In this document: positions 8,006-16,393 of the stretch, in pieces
Position numbering within the stretch: position 1 is the stretch's first letter
Layout of the letters: every line of letters begins with the position of its first letter
Assembly: GCA_026387315.1 (NCBI GenBank)
Contig: JAPLLY010000009.1
Location: 1 to 38,083, forward strand
Direction of reading: 5' to 3'
Length of the DNA stretch: 38,083 nucleotides
Source: Candidatus Omnitrophota bacterium
GTDB taxonomy: Bacteria > Omnitrophota > Gorgyraeia > Gygaellales > Profunditerraquicolaceae
Notes under the pieces: generated by a model
The model's input: the letters and a program-made list of their open reading frames with translations, nothing else
What the model was told of the DNA's origin: nothing
Database searches by the model: none
Program-made: the position numbers and the translations under genes

Positions 8006-8997
8006 TTTTTCAGAGCTGGTTATTTCTATTTTTATTACCGCCTGTTGTTTTAGCAATTTTTTACGCTCAAAAGAAGAATCTGTCCAGCGGGTTTAAATTT
8101 TCTTCAGAAGAGCTCGTTCAGGATTTAAAACCAACGCTTAGGGTGTTTTTAAGCCAAAAAATTATTTATCTGCGCTTGATTGCAGTGGTATTGATTATTC
8201 TGGCTTTAGCTCAGCCGCAGTCGCCGATAGCAGATTCTAAAATTACCACCGAGGGAGTGGATATTGTTTTAGCTTTGGATTCCTCAACTAGTATGTTGGC
8301 CGAGGATTTTAAAATTAACGGCAAAAGAGAAAGCCGGGTGGAAGTAATTAAGGATGTAGTAAAAAATTTTATCCAAGGAAGAAAAAATGACCGGATTGCC
8401 ATTGTTACTTTTGCTGGCAGAGCCTATACTGTCTGCCCTTTGACTTTAGATTACAATTGGCTTATTACTAATTTGGAGCGGGTAAAGTCAGGAATGCTTG
8501 AAGACGGTACGGCGATTGGTTCAGGAATCGCTACTTCTTTAAATCGTTTAAAGAACAGTAAGGCCAAAAGCAAGGTGATTATCCTGCTTACTGATGGCCG
8601 TAATAACCTAGGGACAATTTCTCCTTTAACCGCGGCTGAAGCGGCAAAAGCTTTGAAAGTAAAAATCTATACTATCGGCGCGGGGGGTAAAGGCTTGGTG
8701 CCTTATCCGATGCGTGATTTTTTCGGCAATAAAGTTTATCAGCGGGTGGAAGTAGATCTTGATGAAGACACCTTGTCTAAAATTGCTTCGATCACCGGGG
8801 CTAAGTTCTACCGGGCTACGGATACTGAAAGTTTACGCGAGATTTACGGCGAAATCGACAAGCTAGAGAAGACGCCGATGCAGGAGAAAGGTTATCTGCA
8901 ATATAACGAATTATTCCCATTATTTCTTATTCCGGGATTATTGCTATTGTTTTTAGAAATAGTTTTAACCAATACGGCCTTAAGAAAGGTGCCCTAA
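8002..8997 (+). CDS. batA: BatA-type VWA membrane protein
   Basis: 331 residues. TM helices at ~5-20 and ~53-70, a VWA domain with a complete MIDAS (D93-x-S95-x-S97, then DGTAIGSG and LLTDGRN), and a C-terminal TM at ~305-325. The layout is that of BatA: two N-terminal TMs, VWA, one TM. The intact MIDAS predicts divalent-metal-dependent protein binding. It sits directly before the related batB and overlaps the upstream gene by 4 bp, so translation is coupled. Confidence 0.93.
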   Translation: MIFQSWLFLFLLPPVVLAIFYAQKKNLSSGFKFSSEELVQDLKPTLRVFLSQKIIYLRLIAVVLIILALAQPQSPIADSKITTEGVDIVLALDSSTSMLAEDFKINGKRESRVEVIKDVVKNFIQGRKNDRIAIVTFAGRAYTVCPLTLDYNWLITNLERVKSGMLEDGTAIGSGIATSLNRLKNSKAKSKVIILLTDGRNNLGTISPLTAAEAAKALKVKIYTIGAGGKGLVPYPMRDFFGNKVYQRVEVDLDEDTLSKIASITGAKFYRATDTESLREIYGEIDKLEKTPMQEKGYLQYNELFPLFLIPGLLLLFLEIVLTNTALRKVP

Positions 8998-9000
8998 AAA

Positions 9001-9999
9001 ATGCGGTTTGCCCAACCATATTTTATACTTTTTATTTGCGTTACCCTGGGTTTAGTTTTGTTTCAGATCTGGGCTTTTAGGATGCGTAAGAAGGTTCAGG
9101 ATAAATTCGCGCAAAAAGATTTACTTGCGGAATTATTGGCGCAAGTTGATTCCGGCAGGCAAAGATTAAAAGCAATTTTACTTATCTTAGGACTGCTTTT
9201 CTGTTTTTTTGCTTTGCTGCGTCCGCAATGGGGATTTAAATGGCACCAACTAAAGCGTAAAGGCTTGGATATAATCATCGCGTTAGATGTTTCAAAAAGT
9301 ATGCTGGCTAATGATATAAAGCCTAACCGTTTGGAGCGCGCTAAACTGGCAATCGGCGATTTTACGCAGAAGCTTAAGGGGGATAGAGTGGGTTTAATTG
9401 CTTTTGCCGGAAGCGCGTTTTTAGGATGCCCCTTGACTATTGATTACGGTGGATTTTTGTTATCTTTAGAAAATATAGATGTTAATACTATTCCTAGGGG
9501 AGGCACTTCGATTTCAAGCGTGATCAAAGAAGCAATGCGCAGTTATCCTGCCACAGATGCAAAATTTAAAGTATTAATTATAATCACGGATGGTGAAGAT
9601 CATGAGGGTGACCCGCTACGGCTTGCCGAGGAAGCTAAAAAAGAAGGTATAATTATTTGCTGTATTGGTATCGGCACTAAAGAAGGCGAATTGGTTTTCT
9701 TAGAGCAAGATGATGGCAGGAAGGAATTTTTGAAAGATAATGAAGGCAACGTAGTCAAATCCCGTTTAAATGAAGAAATTCTGCAGAAAATCGTTTTGGC
9801 TGCCGGCGGCACGTATATTCGTTCCACTAACACTGATTTTGGTTTGGATTTGCTTTATCAGGGAAGATTATCAAAAATGGAAAAACGCGAATTTGAAGGG
9901 AAAATGAACGAGCTTTATGAGGAAAGATTTCAGATACCGTTAGCCATAGGGTTAATCTTGATTCTGTTAGAGACAATAATTAGCGAGAGAAAGAATTGA
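9001..9999 (+). CDS. batB: BatB-type VWA membrane protein
   Basis: 332 residues and a paralogue of the preceding BatA. TM helices at ~5-25 and ~58-74, VWA with MIDAS D96-x-S98-x-S100, RGGTSIS and IITDGED, and a C-terminal TM near 314-328. It starts three bases after the batA stop. In Bacteroides, Leptospira and Francisella relatives BatA and BatB form membrane complexes with BatC/D/E-type proteins; the same is likely here. Confidence 0.93.
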   Translation: MRFAQPYFILFICVTLGLVLFQIWAFRMRKKVQDKFAQKDLLAELLAQVDSGRQRLKAILLILGLLFCFFALLRPQWGFKWHQLKRKGLDIIIALDVSKSMLANDIKPNRLERAKLAIGDFTQKLKGDRVGLIAFAGSAFLGCPLTIDYGGFLLSLENIDVNTIPRGGTSISSVIKEAMRSYPATDAKFKVLIIITDGEDHEGDPLRLAEEAKKEGIIICCIGIGTKEGELVFLEQDDGRKEFLKDNEGNVVKSRLNEEILQKIVLAAGGTYIRSTNTDFGLDLLYQGRLSKMEKREFEGKMNELYEERFQIPLAIGLILILLETIISERKN

Positions 10000-10024
10000 C
10001 GCTGTTAATAACTATGTTGGTTCC

Positions 10025-10126
10025 TGTCATTCCCACCCCCGTTTTCACGGGGGTAAACTCCAGTGGGAATCCTTGTCCCCACGCAAGTGGGGATAAAAAC
10101 AGATCCCCGCTTTCGCGGGGATGACA
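10025..10126. repeat. Cloverleaf-like palindromic repeat element between batB and batC
   Basis: 102 bp bounded by TGTCAT (10025-10030) and its complement ATGACA (10121-10126). It contains nested hairpins: ATTCCCAC/GTGGGAAT (10029-10036, 10063-10070) with CCCCCG/CGGGGG inside, TCCCCAC/GTGGGGA (10076-10082, 10087-10093) and ATCCCCGC/GCGGGGAT (10103-10110, 10115-10122). This is typical of interspersed palindromic repeats. An in-frame ATG at 10121 lies in the element and is not the preferred batC start. Confidence 0.85.
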
Positions 10127-10138
10127 AAAAGGGATAAG

Positions 10139-11017
10139 ATGATAGAAAAAGTATTTTTTAGCGGTATAATTATAACGTGTATTTTTCAGGCTCAGGCATC
10201 GGCTTCTTCTGTCGCCGGGACAGTGGAAAAAGGAAACAGGTTGTATCAGGGCCAGAAATATGAAGATGCTTCAAAGTGCTATGGCCAGGCGCTGGCTAAG
10301 CAGCCGGATTCAACGATTATAAACTTTGACGCGGGTACGGCGCAGTACAAAACTAATGACTATCAAAAAGCGAATAGTTATTTTGAAAAATCTTTGATTA
10401 CTGAAGATAAGGAGCTGGAAGCCAAAGCAAATTATAATCTGGGAAATTCCAAATATATGCTAGGATTATCAAAAGAGAACACGGATCTTGGAACGGCAGT
10501 GCAGTTACTGGAGGGAGCGCTTAATAATTATAAGAGGACGCAGGAATTAACTTTTAAAGACGAAGATGTAAAAGTAAATTATAAGATTGTCCAGGATAAG
10601 CTTAAGGAATTTAAAGAAAAATTAAAACAGCAGCCACAAGAGAACGGAAAACAGAGGACAGAGGACGGAAAACAGAATCAAGAAAAGAAAAAGGCTGAAG
10701 AACAGCAAGGGCAGCAGGAACAACAGAAGACAGAAGATAAGGAACTAAAAAACGAAAAAACTGAAAAACTGAAAAACGGAAGTAGTAAAGAACAAGAGCA
10801 GGAAAAGCCTGGGGACAAGCAGGGCCAAGGCCAGCAGGCTGGGCAAGAGGGCCAAGAAAAGGAGCAGTCAGCTACAGCCAAGTTGCAAGGGGCAAAAGAA
10901 ATGTCTAAGGAAGAAGCAAACATACTGCTTGAAGGATACCGGCAGGAAGATAATACTAACGGTATGCTTAAGGATGACAGAAAAGGCACGGAAGAAAAAG
11001 TGCTCAAGGATTGGTAA
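10139..11017 (+). CDS. batC: BatC-type exported TPR protein with low-complexity linker
   Basis: 292 residues from the ATG at 10139, chosen because AAGGGA lies just upstream and the other in-frame ATG (10121) lies inside the palindromic repeat. A signal peptide (~1-22) is followed by TPR repeats (~25-150: GNRLYQGQKYEDASKCYGQAL, NFDAGTAQYKTNDYQKA, NYNLGNSKY). Residues ~155-250 are a Gln/Glu/Lys-rich low-complexity stretch, and the conserved end reads MSKEEANILLEG...KVLKDW. This final motif with a charged linker is characteristic of BatC. Probably periplasmic, as partner of BatA/BatB/BatD. The stop overlaps the batD start (TAATG). Confidence 0.88.
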   Translation: MIEKVFFSGIIITCIFQAQASASSVAGTVEKGNRLYQGQKYEDASKCYGQALAKQPDSTIINFDAGTAQYKTNDYQKANSYFEKSLITEDKELEAKANYNLGNSKYMLGLSKENTDLGTAVQLLEGALNNYKRTQELTFKDEDVKVNYKIVQDKLKEFKEKLKQQPQENGKQRTEDGKQNQEKKKAEEQQGQQEQQKTEDKELKNEKTEKLKNGSSKEQEQEKPGDKQGQGQQAGQEGQEKEQSATAKLQGAKEMSKEEANILLEGYRQEDNTNGMLKDDRKGTEEKVLKDW

Positions 11018-12837
11018 TGAAAACGGTTAGAATAGCAAAAATTTTTATCGCTTTAATATTTTTACTGTATACGCAGGTTTTGGCTAAGGATATTAATTTT
11101 GAGGCCACAGTAGATAGAAATAAAATTGGCTTAGGGCAATCGCTGCAGCTTGGCCTTGCCTTCGATGGCTCGCAAAACATGCCTGTTCCGGAATTATCAA
11201 CTGTCGAAGGATTCCAGGCGCGTTATTTAGGCCCTTCCACCAGGATGTCAATTATCAACGGACAGGCATCCAGTTCTGTTACTTATGTGTACACACTTTT
11301 ACCGACTAAGGTGGGAGTATTTAAGATTGGGCCTTTTAGATTCCAGCATAATGGCAATACTTATAATTCCAATACGATTAATATTGAGGTTTTAGAGGCG
11401 GCAGCGCCGCCGCAAGACCAATCTTCTCAGGAGGCCCAGCCGCAGACAAAGGACCTGAATGAGCGGATATTCTTAACTCTGCAGTTGAAAAAGAATAAAG
11501 TTTATTTTAACGAGGTAATTCCCGTTACGATTAAATTGTTGGTCAATAGGTTAGGGGTTAGGGATATCCAATTTCCTCAATTTAATCATGATGGTTTTTC
11601 CGTGGGTGAATTTGGGATGCCCAGGCAATATCAGGAAGTTGCAGGCGGGATAAATTACGAGGTTATTGAATTTCAGGCTGCGATCTTTGGATTAAAACCC
11701 GGGGAATTCCGTATTGGCCCAGCTACCATGCAATGCAATCTTGTTGTTAGAAGGCAAACTAATCGGCAATCCCTTGCTTCTTCTGATGATTTTTTTAACT
11801 CTGATGTTTTTGATAATATTTTTGGCGGATACCAGGCTTATCCGATGAATTTAAAATCAGCGGATATTCCGGTAATGGTTTTACCTTTGCCTGAGGAGAA
11901 TAAACCCGAGGGTTTCTTGGGCGCATTAGGGGTTTTTGATTTCCAGGCATCGGTAAGCCCCTTGGAAGTAAAAGCAGGAGATCCGGTTACTTTAAAAGCA
12001 GTGGTTGCCGGCCAAGGGAATTTTAATACCGTAAATTTGCCCCGGGCAAATTTAGGCAATGATTTTAAGGTTTATGAACCTCAAGGCAAACAGGATAAAG
12101 ACGCCAAAACATTTGATGAGGTACTTATTCCTTTAAATACATCCGTAAAAGAAATACCGGCGATGAGCTTTAGTTTCTTTAATACGCAGACAGGCCTTTA
12201 TGAAACAATTACCAGGGGGCCGTTTCCTATAAAAGTAATTAAGCCGGAGAAAGAAGAGGAGCTTAAGATAACAGAAGGAAAGCAGCCCGCGCATATCCTG
12301 ATTAAGGAAGAGAAATTAGGAAGAGATATAATCTATATAAAAGATAATCCCGGGGAATTAAGTAAAAAGCAAGAGTTTCTCTATAAGAATAGGTTATTTT
12401 TAGGGTTTCAGGTTATTCCTTTGTTATTTTATCTGTTGCTGGCAGCGATGCATGCGCGAAACAGAAAGCTGGCAACAGATGTAAAATACGCCCGGCAGCT
12501 TTTGGCTCCCCGGAAGGCAAAAGCAGGTATTCTTCGGGCAAAAGGGCTTTTAGAGCAAGGGAGCGTTAGAGAGTTTTATGATACTCTGTTTGATGTCCTC
12601 CAGGAATATTTGGGTAATAAGTTTCATTTACCTTCAAAAGGCATAACCATAAGTATTATAGATGAACAGCTTAAGCATAAAAATATACCTGAAGAAATCC
12701 TGGCTAAATTAAGGAACACTTTTTCCGAGTGCGATATGGTTCGCTACGCGGCTTCGCGGCTGGTAGAAGAAAATATGCGAAATTCTTTAAAGAGCCTGGA
12801 AGAGGTAATCGACTATTTACAGAGAAATAAAATATGA
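11017..12837 (+). CDS. batD: BatD, periplasmic beta-rich protein with C-terminal TM
   Basis: 606 residues from the ATG at 11017 (AAGGA six bases upstream); a TTG two codons earlier is less likely. Signal peptide ~1-20, then BatD beta-sandwich modules (FEATVDRNKIGLGQSLQL, GPSTRMSIINGQASSS, VGVFKIGPF; a second at NKVYFNEVIPVTIKLLV; a third at ASVSPLEVKAGDPVTL). A TM helix at ~463-480 leads to a ~120-residue cytoplasmic helical module (EFYDTLFDVLQEYLGNKF, SECDMVRYAASR). This module resembles the separate protein at 7496-8005. BatD probably bridges the periplasmic parts of the complex to cytoplasmic MoxR/DUF58. It overlaps batE by 4 bp. Confidence 0.93.
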   Translation: MKTVRIAKIFIALIFLLYTQVLAKDINFEATVDRNKIGLGQSLQLGLAFDGSQNMPVPELSTVEGFQARYLGPSTRMSIINGQASSSVTYVYTLLPTKVGVFKIGPFRFQHNGNTYNSNTINIEVLEAAAPPQDQSSQEAQPQTKDLNERIFLTLQLKKNKVYFNEVIPVTIKLLVNRLGVRDIQFPQFNHDGFSVGEFGMPRQYQEVAGGINYEVIEFQAAIFGLKPGEFRIGPATMQCNLVVRRQTNRQSLASSDDFFNSDVFDNIFGGYQAYPMNLKSADIPVMVLPLPEENKPEGFLGALGVFDFQASVSPLEVKAGDPVTLKAVVAGQGNFNTVNLPRANLGNDFKVYEPQGKQDKDAKTFDEVLIPLNTSVKEIPAMSFSFFNTQTGLYETITRGPFPIKVIKPEKEEELKITEGKQPAHILIKEEKLGRDIIYIKDNPGELSKKQEFLYKNRLFLGFQVIPLLFYLLLAAMHARNRKLATDVKYARQLLAPRKAKAGILRAKGLLEQGSVREFYDTLFDVLQEYLGNKFHLPSKGITISIIDEQLKHKNIPEEILAKLRNTFSECDMVRYAASRLVEENMRNSLKSLEEVIDYLQRNKI

Positions 12838-13631
12838 ATAAGCTAAGGTTAGTAAAATTATCCGGGCTTGGTTTAGCCTGTCTGGCTGTGGTTTTTAGTT
12901 TGCGCGGCTCTTTTGCGCAAGGAACAGGAGTAACCGAAGTAAATCGATTTTTTTATCAGGGTAACTCCGATTATAAAGAAGCTAAATATGATGCGGCAAT
13001 TGATAATTACGCAAAAGTTCTTAATTTGGGCCTACAGAGCGGTAACCTCTATTATAATTTAGGGAATAGCTATTTCAAAAAGAAAGAATTGGGCAAAACA
13101 GTCCTTAATTATGAAAAAGCATTATTTTTTAATCCCAATGATAGCGATTTAAAATCTAATTACGAATACGCCGTATCTTTTTTAAATTTAGATTCGCAAT
13201 CTTTCGGAAATTGGTTTGAGAAATTTGCCAACAGGTTATTCCAAGGGGCAACGATTAATTTTTTAACAATCTTTTTGTCAGTTATCTATATCATTGCGTT
13301 TTTAGCCCTTATTTTTAATTTATTCTTTAATCGGGCGAAAAAGAATATTAAAATATTATTTTTTGTTTTAATAGTATTATTCGTTTTGTCGGTTGTCTCG
13401 CTAAGCAGCAAAATAACTTATCTGAATAAGGGGGCTATTGTTATAAGTAAAGAGGCGGATGTTAAATTTGAGCCGCTGGAAAAAGCAACAACCTATTTTA
13501 AACTGACTGAGGGCAATAAAGTTGAGATATTAGAAAAAGCTGAAAACTGGTACAAAATAAAGCGTCCTGATGGAAAAATTGGCTGGATCGATAAAAAAGA
13601 GCTAGGGTTAATTCTTGATTTACCAGAGTGA
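12834..13631 (+). CDS. batE: BatE-type TPR/SH3b membrane protein
   Basis: 265 residues. Signal-like segment ~5-28, TPR repeats ~35-115 (YQGNSDYKEAKYDAAIDNY, NLYYNLGNSYFKKKELGK), two TM helices at ~140-162 and ~166-186, then an SH3b-like domain (~200-260: VKFEPLEKATTYFKLTEGN, WYKIKRPDGKIGWIDKKEL). This TPR-TM-TM-SH3 order matches BatE. The SH3b domain should be periplasmic or wall-facing and could contact peptidoglycan. It ends the operon; no clear terminator is seen in the 49-bp gap before the ABC-F gene. Confidence 0.9.
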   Translation: MNKLRLVKLSGLGLACLAVVFSLRGSFAQGTGVTEVNRFFYQGNSDYKEAKYDAAIDNYAKVLNLGLQSGNLYYNLGNSYFKKKELGKTVLNYEKALFFNPNDSDLKSNYEYAVSFLNLDSQSFGNWFEKFANRLFQGATINFLTIFLSVIYIIAFLALIFNLFFNRAKKNIKILFFVLIVLFVLSVVSLSSKITYLNKGAIVISKEADVKFEPLEKATTYFKLTEGNKVEILEKAENWYKIKRPDGKIGWIDKKELGLILDLPE

Positions 13632-13680
13632 TGAATGGGATAGTCGGTTTCTCGTATAATAATAAAAAATTTATTAAAAA

Positions 13681-15570
13681 ATGGCGTTAATTAGTTTACA
13701 GGAAATTAATCTTAGCTTTAGCGGGCCGCTTATTTTCGATTGCTTAAACTTGCAGCTGGAGCCGAATGAACGTATCGCTCTGCTTGGCCGTAATGGCGCG
13801 GGTAAAACGACATTAATGAAGGTGATGAACGGCCAGCAGCAGGTTGATACTGGCAAGGTTATTGTGCAAAAAGGAATTCAGGTTGCTCATCTGCCGCAGG
13901 AAGTGCCCGTTGATATTACGGGGACTGTTTTTGAGATTGTGCTCTCAGGACTCGGGTTACGCGGCGAACTATTAAGCCGGCATCATCAACTTAGCCATCG
14001 TTTGCAAACACATCAGACTCCGGGATTATTAAGACAGCTTGATGCGTTGCAAGATGAGCTTAATCATGCCGATGGCTGGAATGTAAATAATCAGGTCCAA
14101 GAAGTTATCGCCAAGATGAAACTTGATCCGGATAGTGATTTTGCCCGGTTATCCGGCGGACAAAAACGCCGGGCGCTTTTAGCCAGGGCGCTGGTGCTTA
14201 AGCCGGAGGTTTTACTGCTGGATGAGCCGACAAACCATTTGGATATTGACTCAATGCTCTGGTTTGAAGGTTTCTTGCTTAATTATCCAGGTACGGTTTT
14301 TTTTGTTACGCATGACAGGATGTTCATGACTCGAATAGCTACGAGAATTCTTGAGCTTGACCGGGGTAAAATATATAGCTGGTCATGTGATTATAAGATA
14401 TTTCTTGAACGTAAACAAGCAGCGCTTGATATCGAGGAAGCGCGGTGGGATCATTTTGATAAAAAGTTAGCGCAAGAGGAGATTTGGATTCGTAAAGGTG
14501 TCAAGGCCCGGCGGTGCCGTAACGAAGGCCGGGTTAAGGCTTTGGAGCGCTTGAGGGAAGAGAAGAAGGCCGAGCGTAAGGCGATGGGCCAGATTCGTGT
14601 GCGGGCGCAGAAAGCGGGCCCTTCGGGCCATCGAGTGGTTAAGATTTCGCAACTTGGTTTTGGGTATGGAGAAAAATGTTTGGTCAAGGATTTTACCGCT
14701 CAAATAATGCGTGGTGACAAAATCGCGCTGATCGGGCCTAACGGCAGCGGCAAGACGACATTGTTGCGTCTCTTGTTGGGAAAACTTGCGCCTCAAAGAG
14801 GCAAAGTAACCTTGGGAACAAATCTCCAGATCGCTTATTACGACCAGCTGCGCGAACAATTGGATGAAGACATGACTGTTGCCGAGAATGTTAATCCAGA
14901 ATCAGACACCATCGTGATTAATGGTAAACCCAAACATATAATTGGATATTTGCAGGATTTTCTTTTTACTCCGGATCGGGCGCGCACACCGGTCAAGGCC
15001 CTCTCGGGCGGTGAACGTAATCGCCTTTTTCTGGCGCGGCTTTTTTCCAAGCCCTCGAATGTTTTAGTAATGGATGAGCCTACCAATGATCTGGATATCG
15101 AGACCCTTGAGCTATTGGAAGAATTACTGCTTGAGTATCCCGGCACACTTCTTTTGGTCAGCCATGACCGGGTTTTTCTTAATAATGTGGTAACCTCGAC
15201 CATGGTCCTGGAAGGAGGCGGTTTGATCAATGAATATAGCGGCGGTTATGATGATTGGTTAAGCCAGCGAAAACTCCTGACGCCGCCGCCGGTAAAAACA
15301 AAACCTGCAAAAGAAATTATTCGGCCTAAAATTACTGCAGCCGCGCGAAAGCTTACGTCTAAAGAGCAGCGTGAACTCGATAACTTTGCGCCGGTAATTG
15401 AGAAAATAGAAGCTGAACAGAGGCAGATCTACGCTCTTTTAGCGGATTTTAATTTTTACCAGAAAGATCCTGCGGAAATCGCAAAAACCGAGGCCAGGTC
15501 AGAATTTTTGTCAAAGGAGCTAGAAAAGGCATACGCGCGATGGGAGTATTTAGAAGAATTGTCAGAATAG
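13681..15570 (+). CDS. uup: ABC-F family ATPase, Uup-like
   Basis: 629 residues, two ABC domains in one soluble chain with no TM, the ABC-F layout. Domain 1: GRNGAGKTT (from ~36), LSGGQKRR, LLLDEPTNHLDI. Domain 2: GPNGSGKTT, LSGGERNR, VLVMDEPTNDLDIETLELLEE. Between them is an Arg/Lys-rich linker (WIRKGVKARRCRNEGRVKAL), and at the end (~545-629) a predicted coiled coil. The long C-terminal coiled coil places it with Uup rather than EttA. Uup-type proteins act at the ribosome and on DNA replication or branched intermediates. There is no SD upstream; a weak -10-like TATAAT lies at 13655-13660. It is probably not functionally linked to the bat genes. Confidence 0.93.
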   Translation: MALISLQEINLSFSGPLIFDCLNLQLEPNERIALLGRNGAGKTTLMKVMNGQQQVDTGKVIVQKGIQVAHLPQEVPVDITGTVFEIVLSGLGLRGELLSRHHQLSHRLQTHQTPGLLRQLDALQDELNHADGWNVNNQVQEVIAKMKLDPDSDFARLSGGQKRRALLARALVLKPEVLLLDEPTNHLDIDSMLWFEGFLLNYPGTVFFVTHDRMFMTRIATRILELDRGKIYSWSCDYKIFLERKQAALDIEEARWDHFDKKLAQEEIWIRKGVKARRCRNEGRVKALERLREEKKAERKAMGQIRVRAQKAGPSGHRVVKISQLGFGYGEKCLVKDFTAQIMRGDKIALIGPNGSGKTTLLRLLLGKLAPQRGKVTLGTNLQIAYYDQLREQLDEDMTVAENVNPESDTIVINGKPKHIIGYLQDFLFTPDRARTPVKALSGGERNRLFLARLFSKPSNVLVMDEPTNDLDIETLELLEELLLEYPGTLLLVSHDRVFLNNVVTSTMVLEGGGLINEYSGGYDDWLSQRKLLTPPPVKTKPAKEIIRPKITAAARKLTSKEQRELDNFAPVIEKIEAEQRQIYALLADFNFYQKDPAEIAKTEARSEFLSKELEKAYARWEYLEELSE

Positions 15571-15591
15571 TAGGGCAGGCTATGCTATAAT
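15559..15591 (+). promoter_or_regulatory. Extended -10 promoter before the Cache-sensor gene
   Basis: -10 TATAAT at 15586-15591 preceded by TGC gives an extended -10. A TTGTCA at 15559-15564 is 21 nt away, too far for an ideal -35, but extended -10 promoters tolerate this. Confidence 0.45.
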
Positions 15592-15647
15592 TATTAGAAA
15601 TGAGAAACGATTTTTGTTAATGAAAAAGTAATGTTTAATTAATTATT

Positions 15648-15657
15648 GGGGGGGGGG
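15648..15657 (+). repeat. Ten-G homopolymer at the ribosome-binding site
   Basis: Ten consecutive Gs end directly at the ATG at 15658 and form the only purine-rich RBS candidate. Tracts of this length are prone to slipped-strand length change. Confidence 0.9.
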
Positions 15658-16326
15658 ATGAAGATGAGGCGTTTCTTGGGGATTTTTATAACCGTGGTAT
15701 TATTTTTATTAGCGATGGGAAATTTTATTTTTTCGCAATACCGTTTGCAGAGTTCTTTCCAGCAGACGCAAGAGCGCTTGATGTTAATTACTGCTAATGC
15801 GGCTCTAAGCATAGATGTTGAGGCGCTGCAAAAAGTGCCATTGGTGCAAAGAGGAGAAGGGACGCCAGAGTATCAGGCTATTACGCAGAAATTAATAGCG
15901 ATTAAAAAAATAAATCCAACTCTCAAGTATGTCTATATCATGACTGCTACGGATCAACCAGGTATCTTGCAATACGTGGTTGACGCGGATCCCTTGCCGC
16001 AGATAATCACCGCCGGATGTTCTACCGCTCTTCACGGAGACAAATATGATGCCCGAGAATTACCGGATTTGATCAATGCTTATGATCGGCCTACGGCAGA
16101 TAGAAAAGTCACTACAGATGAATGGGGAACATTTATTTCCGGATACGCTCCGATTCAAGATGTATTTGGTAAGACAGTAGGAATCTTAGGGGTAGATACT
16201 GATGCTGCCTGGGTAGGCCTGATGCAAAAAAAGATTAACTTATCCGGCAGGCTAGCATTAGGTACAGGTTTTTTATTTCTTTTATCTTTTATTATTCCAA
16301 TAATCCGCCGAAGAGCTATCTCTTGA
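15658..16326 (+). CDS. Orphan Cache-type membrane sensor without output domain
   Basis: 222 residues from the ATG at 15658; an in-frame TTG at 15646 would only add GGG codons from the poly-G. TM1 ~6-26, an extracytoplasmic Cache/PAS-like domain (~30-190: LITANAALSIDVEAL, INPTLKYVYIMTATDQPG, VVDADPLPQ, DEWGTFISGYAPIQD, VGILGVDTDA), TM2 ~195-215, then only RRRAIS. Similar domains usually head histidine kinases or diguanylate cyclases; here nothing follows. It lies 67 bp upstream of the mlaE-like gene in the same direction, so a role in sensing for that operon is possible but unproven. Confidence 0.85.
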   Translation: MKMRRFLGIFITVVLFLLAMGNFIFSQYRLQSSFQQTQERLMLITANAALSIDVEALQKVPLVQRGEGTPEYQAITQKLIAIKKINPTLKYVYIMTATDQPGILQYVVDADPLPQIITAGCSTALHGDKYDARELPDLINAYDRPTADRKVTTDEWGTFISGYAPIQDVFGKTVGILGVDTDAAWVGLMQKKINLSGRLALGTGFLFLLSFIIPIIRRRAIS

Positions 16327-16393
16327 AGTTATATAAAACGTTTTTCTAAAAACAGATAAATTTAACATAGTACTATAAGAAAAGGCATAATCT

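Noticed and set aside
10121-10138. Upstream ATG for batC
   Set aside because: It lies inside the palindromic repeat element; the ATG at 10139 has its own SD.
10678-11007. Minus-strand ORF of 109 codons opposite batC
   Set aside because: Ser/Cys/Phe-rich translation is the antisense of the Gln/Glu/Lys low-complexity linker; no RBS or homology.
13651-13660. Promoter for the ABC-F gene
   Set aside because: The -10 TATAAT is good but no acceptable -35 or extended -10 is present, so it was not listed as a feature.
14467-15230. Two minus-strand ORFs opposite the ABC-F gene
   Set aside because: Shadows of a strongly conserved gene; composition is not protein-like and no starts have RBSs.
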